Shown: positions 60,703 to 64,000 of the stretch, piece by piece
Position numbering within the stretch: position 1 is the first letter of the stretch
Layout of the letters: every line of letters begins with the position of its first letter
Assembly: GCA_002375465.1 (NCBI GenBank)
Contig: DFLT01000004.1
Coordinates: forward strand, 122,315-186,314
Direction of reading: 5' to 3'
Origin: Alphaproteobacteria bacterium UBA3612
GTDB taxonomy: Bacteria > Pseudomonadota > Alphaproteobacteria > Sphingomonadales > Sphingomonadaceae
DNA length: 64,000 nucleotides
The notes under the pieces: model-generated
What the model was told of the DNA's origin: nothing
Database searches by the model: none
The model's input: only the letters and a program-made list of their open reading frames with translations
Program-made: the position numbers and the translations under genes

Positions 60703-62091
60703 ATGACAAGCGTACCTGCCCCCGACATTCCCACCGAACGCACCGGCCTCGCCGCGCTGCTGACGCTTGCATGGCCGGTCGTCCTTTCCCGCCTGGGAAT
60801 CATGGCGATGGGGGTGACCGATGTGATCGTCGTCGGTCGTCATTCGGCGCAGGAACTCGCCTATCATTCCCTCGGCTGGGCGCCGACGATGGTCATCCTG
60901 ACGACGGGCGTCGGCCTGCTGCTCGGCGTTCAGGTCTATACCGCGCAATTGCTGGGGGAGCAGCGCGAGACGGAAGCAGGTGCCGTTTTGCGGCGTGGAA
61001 TCATCTTCGCCACCATCGTCGGGATTTTGACAATGGCCGCGCTCTATTTCGGCGCTGACGCTCTGATGCGCCTGATGCGCCTGCCGGGGGAACTGGGCGC
61101 ACACAGCGCCGCGGCGGCGCGCATCTTTTCCCTGTCGCTGCCGCCCTATCTGATCGCCGTTGCATGTCAGATGTGGCTGGAGGCGGTGAAGCGTCCCATG
61201 CCCGCCATGTGGATCATGTGGGGTGCAAATGTCGTCAATCTGGCCCTCTGCCTCTGGCTGGTGCCCGGCACCTCTCCGTTCGGGGTCCAGGGGGCGGTTG
61301 CAGCCGGGTGGGCCACGCTTGGCGCGCGCACGGCTCTTATGGCGGCGCTGATCCTCTACATCCTCCTTTGGCCGGGCAGCCGCCTTCTGGGCCTTTGGAC
61401 GCGGGCAGTCGAGGGGATGGGTATTCGCTACTGGCGGGAGCTTTTGCGCATCGGCTTTGCCAGCGCCGGCTCGCTGTTCGTGGAAACGGCGGGATTTGCC
61501 GGAATGAATGTCATTGCCGGATGGATCGGCGGCCTCACCGTGGCGGCCTTCGCGATTCTCCTGAATGTTTCCGCCGTCATTTTCATGGTCTCGCTGGGCC
61601 TTGCGGCGGCGACGGCGGTGTTCGTCGGCAATGGCTTTGGGGAACGTAATTTCAACAAGGTCCGCCGCTATGGCTGGCTCGGCATCGGCTTTACCGCGGC
61701 CTTGCTCAGCGGCGTGGCGGTCATCGTCTGGTTGACGGACGACCTGATTGTCGGCGGCTATGCCACGCAGCCCGAACTGATCGCGCTCACCGTTCCGGCA
61801 GTGACCCTGGCCGCCCTGTTCTTCACCATGGACGGGGTTCAGGTTGTGGCCGCCAATGCCCTGCGCGCGATGGATGACGTCTGGGTGCCCACGCTGACGC
61901 ACACCATTTCCTATGTCGGCGTCATGTTGCCGCTGGGCTGGTGGCTCGCGCTTCCCATGGGGGTCGGCCTTCAGGGGCTGGTCTGGTCTATCGTTATTAC
62001 CAGCTTGGTCGCGGGCGCATTCCTGGTGGCACGCTTCAAGTGGCTGACCCGTCCAGGCGCAGCCCTTCGAGCGCGTCGCGCAGGGACTTAG
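60703..62091 (+). CDS. MATE family efflux transporter
   Basis: Multidrug and toxin extrusion antiporter of 462 residues with twelve predicted membrane helices in two six-helix halves (LAWPVVLSRLGIMAMGVTDVIVVGRHS at the start; SAGSLFVETAGFAGMNVIAG at the second half). It uses Na+ or H+ gradients. The last 56 nt overlap the convergent thioesterase gene on the other strand. The substrate is unknown. Confidence 0.93.
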   Translation: MTSVPAPDIPTERTGLAALLTLAWPVVLSRLGIMAMGVTDVIVVGRHSAQELAYHSLGWAPTMVILTTGVGLLLGVQVYTAQLLGEQRETEAGAVLRRGIIFATIVGILTMAALYFGADALMRLMRLPGELGAHSAAAARIFSLSLPPYLIAVACQMWLEAVKRPMPAMWIMWGANVVNLALCLWLVPGTSPFGVQGAVAAGWATLGARTALMAALILYILLWPGSRLLGLWTRAVEGMGIRYWRELLRIGFASAGSLFVETAGFAGMNVIAGWIGGLTVAAFAILLNVSAVIFMVSLGLAAATAVFVGNGFGERNFNKVRRYGWLGIGFTAALLSGVAVIVWLTDDLIVGGYATQPELIALTVPAVTLAALFFTMDGVQVVAANALRAMDDVWVPTLTHTISYVGVMLPLGWWLALPMGVGLQGLVWSIVITSLVAGAFLVARFKWLTRPGAALRARRAGT

Positions 62092-62476
62092 GTAGCGCCG
62101 CGCCGCCCGGCCCCTCCACCGCGCGGTTGACGATGACCGTATCGCACAGCGCGATGCACGCGTCCTTCTGGAACAGCGCCAGCCCGACGACGTAGGAGCT
62201 GTTGCCGAAACGTGCGATGCCGACACCCACGGTCAGCGGGTCGGGCCAGCGTCCCTCGGCCAGATAGTCTACGGTCAGATTGGCGACAATTGGCCGGAAC
62301 CCCGGCATGTCAAGCCCGCCCAGGCTGGCATGCAGGCGCACGCGCCCCTCCTCGAAGAAGCGGGCATAGGCAACATTGTTCAAATGCGCGTTGACGTCCA
62401 GATCGCCAAAGCGCGGATCGAACGTAAAGTGAAAGGGGTAATGGCCGGGCGCGCGCCGTTGCGGATCGTGTCTCAT
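62036..62476 (-). CDS. Hotdog-fold acyl-CoA thioesterase
   Basis: About 146 residues of the 4HBT family. The active-site region is FGDLDVNAHLNNVAYARFFEEGR, with Asp and the Asn-x-His-x-Asn-Asn segment. The open frame continues to 63184, but this is antisense to the sterol-desaturase gene. ATG 62476 has AGAGGG 7-8 nt upstream. It converges on the MATE gene with a 56-nt overlap of coding ends. Confidence 0.88.
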   Translation of the reverse strand: MRHDPQRRAPGHYPFHFTFDPRFGDLDVNAHLNNVAYARFFEEGRVRLHASLGGLDMPGFRPIVANLTVDYLAEGRWPDPLTVGVGIARFGNSSYVVGLALFQKDACIALCDTVIVNRAVEGPGGAALPKSLRDALEGLRLDGSAT

Positions 62477-62551
62477 GCGGTGACCCTCTATCGGCATGGC
62501 GGGGCCGCGCGGCACTGTCCGTTGCGTCAGGGTCGTGATAGATGTCGTGCC

Positions 62552-63394
62552 ATGTCGGCGCTTCTTTCCGCGATTTTGGTATTTTCCGTTATTGTCGGAT
62601 TGCGCTACCTCGCGGTCTCGGGTGCCTTCGCATGGCTGACCCGGCGCGTACGCCCAGGCCTGATCGACACGCCTCGTTCGCTGCGTCAGCAGGTTTTGGA
62701 ACGCAGATGGTCGCTTTTCGCCGCCTTCATCTACGGTGCCCCGGGCGGATTTGCCTTTTGGACATGGGAGCAGTTCGGCTGGACCCGCGTCTATACCGAG
62801 TTCGAGGCCTACCCGCTCTGGTATCTGCCGGTCAGCGTGCTCCTCTATCTTCTCGCTCACGACACCTGGTTCTACTGGACGCATCGGGCAATGCATGGCC
62901 GCCGGCTGTTTCCGGTGGTTCACAAGGTGCATCATGACAGCCGCCCGCCCACCGCCTGGGCGGCGATGAGCTTTCACTGGACGGAGTCTCTGTCCGGCGC
63001 GGTTCTTATTCCTGCATTGCTCTATATTCTTCCCATTCACTATGCCGCGCTGGGCGTTGTTCTGGCGATCGCCACCTTCTTTGGTGTCACCAATCATCTG
63101 GGGTGGGAGATTTTCCCTGCTCGTCTCGTTAACGGCACATTCGGACGATTGATGATAACGGCGTCGCATCATCACAGGCATCACCAGGTCTATAACAGCA
63201 ATTACGGTCTGTATTTCCGGTTCTGGGACCGGCTATGCGGTACGGATCGTGGGATATCGGGGGATTTTGGACGTGAAGAAGTTCAGGCTCGCCGCCGTGC
63301 TGCCGCTCGCCGCGCTGTTGATGGGGGCAGACGCGCCGCCGGTGCCCGTGCAGCATCCAGATCAGAAGCAGGGCGTTCTGCATCTGACGCTTGA
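62552..63394 (+). CDS. Sterol desaturase/fatty acid hydroxylase family protein
   Basis: Membrane di-iron enzyme of 280 residues. The three histidine clusters are present: HDTWFYWTHRAMH, HKVHHDS and HHHRHHQVYNSNYG. Four membrane helices flank them. The last about 40 residues (REEVQARRRAAARRAVDGG and beyond) are Arg/Ala-rich and lie over the start of the next gene in another frame. The family normally ends soon after FWDRLCGTD. A lost stop codon is a possible cause. Substrate (sterol, hopanoid, carotenoid or fatty acid) unknown. Confidence 0.85.
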   Translation: MSALLSAILVFSVIVGLRYLAVSGAFAWLTRRVRPGLIDTPRSLRQQVLERRWSLFAAFIYGAPGGFAFWTWEQFGWTRVYTEFEAYPLWYLPVSVLLYLLAHDTWFYWTHRAMHGRRLFPVVHKVHHDSRPPTAWAAMSFHWTESLSGAVLIPALLYILPIHYAALGVVLAIATFFGVTNHLGWEIFPARLVNGTFGRLMITASHHHRHHQVYNSNYGLYFRFWDRLCGTDRGISGDFGREEVQARRRAAARRAVDGGRRAAGARAASRSEAGRSASDA

Positions 63395-63740
63395 GGGGCT
63401 ACGGTCTGAGGACGGGCATGTGCGGATCTGCCTGTGGGCGAACGGACAGGGCTTTCCCGATTGCAAGGGCAGCGACGCCGTGGAACGCATCCAGGCGCCC
63501 GCCGCCTCTACGGTCACGCTCGACGTGAAAGATCTCACGCCCGGCGAATATGGCATTTCGGTTATTCATGATGAGAACGATAATAAACGGCTGGACAAAA
63601 GCTTCGTCGGCCTTCCCTTCGAAGGCGTCGGCTTTTCCAACAATGCCAGCGCACCGTTCGGTCCGCCAAAGTTCGAGAAGGTTCAGTTCACCGTGGCGGA
63701 GCAGGCGCGCCAGACCATCCGCATGCGCTATTATCTGTAA
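63273..63740 (+). CDS. DUF2141 secreted protein
   Basis: About 155 residues with a signal peptide (VKKFRLAAVLPLAALLMGADA) and a DUF2141 beta-sandwich domain (VRICLWANGQGFPDCKGSD; GEYGISVIHDENDNKRLDKS; GFSNNASAPFGPPKF). GTG 63273 is preferred because GGGGGA lies 8 nt upstream; the frame is open from 63249. It overlaps the sterol desaturase gene by 122 nt. Members are often next to lipid or carotenoid genes, but the role is unknown. Confidence 0.85.
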   Translation: MKKFRLAAVLPLAALLMGADAPPVPVQHPDQKQGVLHLTLEGLRSEDGHVRICLWANGQGFPDCKGSDAVERIQAPAASTVTLDVKDLTPGEYGISVIHDENDNKRLDKSFVGLPFEGVGFSNNASAPFGPPKFEKVQFTVAEQARQTIRMRYYL

Positions 63741-64000
63741 AAATCCTTTTCCCGATCCGCCACCCCGTGGAAAGGGACGCGCATGGTGCAATATGAACGC
63801 AGCGACGTAAATCGGGCTGGGGGCCGCCGTATATTACGTCTGCCACGTCTCAATTTAGTGGTTTTCTGGGAAGCCAGATGATCTACAAACGATAGTCTTC
63901 CTGCGCATTTCTCGCCTGCTCCGGAAATAGCTTAGAGCGGCGGTGTGCCTGCCGTACGGTATTAGTCCGACAGGCCTGTTGTGGACCGGCGTGCAAAAGG
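63741..64000. other. Intergenic sequence to the right edge, no supported gene
   Basis: The last 260 nt hold no convincing gene. A 32-residue frame (63783-63881, starting MVQYERSDVNRAGG) lacks a good ribosome-binding site. A short inverted repeat (ACAGGCCTGT) lies near 63940-63965. It could contain a promoter of a gene beyond the window. Confidence 0.4.

Noticed and set aside
62036..63184. Long minus-strand frame of 382 codons
   Set aside because: Only 62036-62476 is thioesterase. The upstream part is antisense to the sterol-desaturase gene.
63783..63881. 32-residue frame near the right edge
   Set aside because: No ribosome-binding site, no similarity I recognise, and short enough to arise by chance.
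1..64000. tRNA, rRNA, CRISPR, insertion sequence, integrase or prophage genes
   Set aside because: Scanned for GGTTCGA-type T-loops, direct repeat arrays and transposase motifs; none was convincing.

Overview
The window reads as chromosomal DNA of a high-GC alphaproteobacterium, most likely of the order Sphingomonadales. The evidence is a PhyR/NepR/EcfG general stress response locus with an adjacent PhyP-type sensor, a MucR/Ros regulator, Flp-type pilins, a PEP-CTERM protein, a STAS-MlaE lipid transporter operon and dense operons with 1-8 nt overlaps. I see no tRNA, rRNA, CRISPR array, insertion sequence or prophage. The genus cannot be fixed from the sequence alone.

Layout. 1-11430 (all minus strand): the 5' part of sucA; corC, ybeY, phoH and miaB; plsC; mucR; rimI and tsaB; a RutE-like nitroreductase; an Nfu-type Fe-S protein; a UspA protein, a DUF2333 membrane protein and a glutathione transferase. 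11541-18789: a flavin reductase with a MarR-like tail, a PEP-CTERM protein on the minus strand, then an mlaE-mlaF-mlaD-lipoprotein operon followed by an M48/LysM protease, closed by a strong terminator. 18941-22064: two Flp pilin genes, mutT, an EVE protein and two genes of aromatic ring-cleavage catabolism (maleylacetoacetate isomerase, fumarylacetoacetase family). 22300-27359: a ligase-associated exonuclease, an HWE-type histidine kinase, an ATP-dependent DNA ligase and a dNTP triphosphohydrolase. 27383-32948: kynA, kynU and a pirin (tryptophan catabolism), a GNAT-nitrilase fusion and two tandem DUF1499 genes. 33134-39770: a Crp/Fnr regulator, a molybdopterin oxidoreductase with its cytochrome b, an S9 peptidase, and a telA-xpaC pair.

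39831-43674 is the general stress response locus and the most interesting part. A PhyP-like sensor with a degenerate ATPase domain lies head to head with phyR. A 48-residue membrane protein follows, then an EcfG sigma factor whose first 55 residues look like a second NepR anti-sigma domain fused in frame. A stand-alone nepR converges on it. Three EcfG-type promoter matches lie at phyP, phyR and nepR, and the nepR one is a perfect match. The phyP-phyR gap also contains a large dyad.

43719-50133: glnE, bcp, a DUF455 ferritin-like protein, an M23 peptidase, an ErpA/IscA-type protein and exonuclease III. 50440-54801 (minus strand): a LysE exporter, an acyl-CoA dehydrogenase, a YghU-type thiol oxidoreductase, an arginine-rich lipoprotein and a SWIB-domain protein. 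55027-63740: propionyl-CoA carboxylase beta, a DUF808 membrane protein, biotin synthase, a terpene-cyclase-like alpha-barrel protein paired with a formyltransferase, a MATE exporter, a hotdog thioesterase, a sterol-desaturase-family protein and a DUF2141 secreted protein. Start codons were chosen from ribosome-binding sites, overlaps and family length, and are marked where uncertain.
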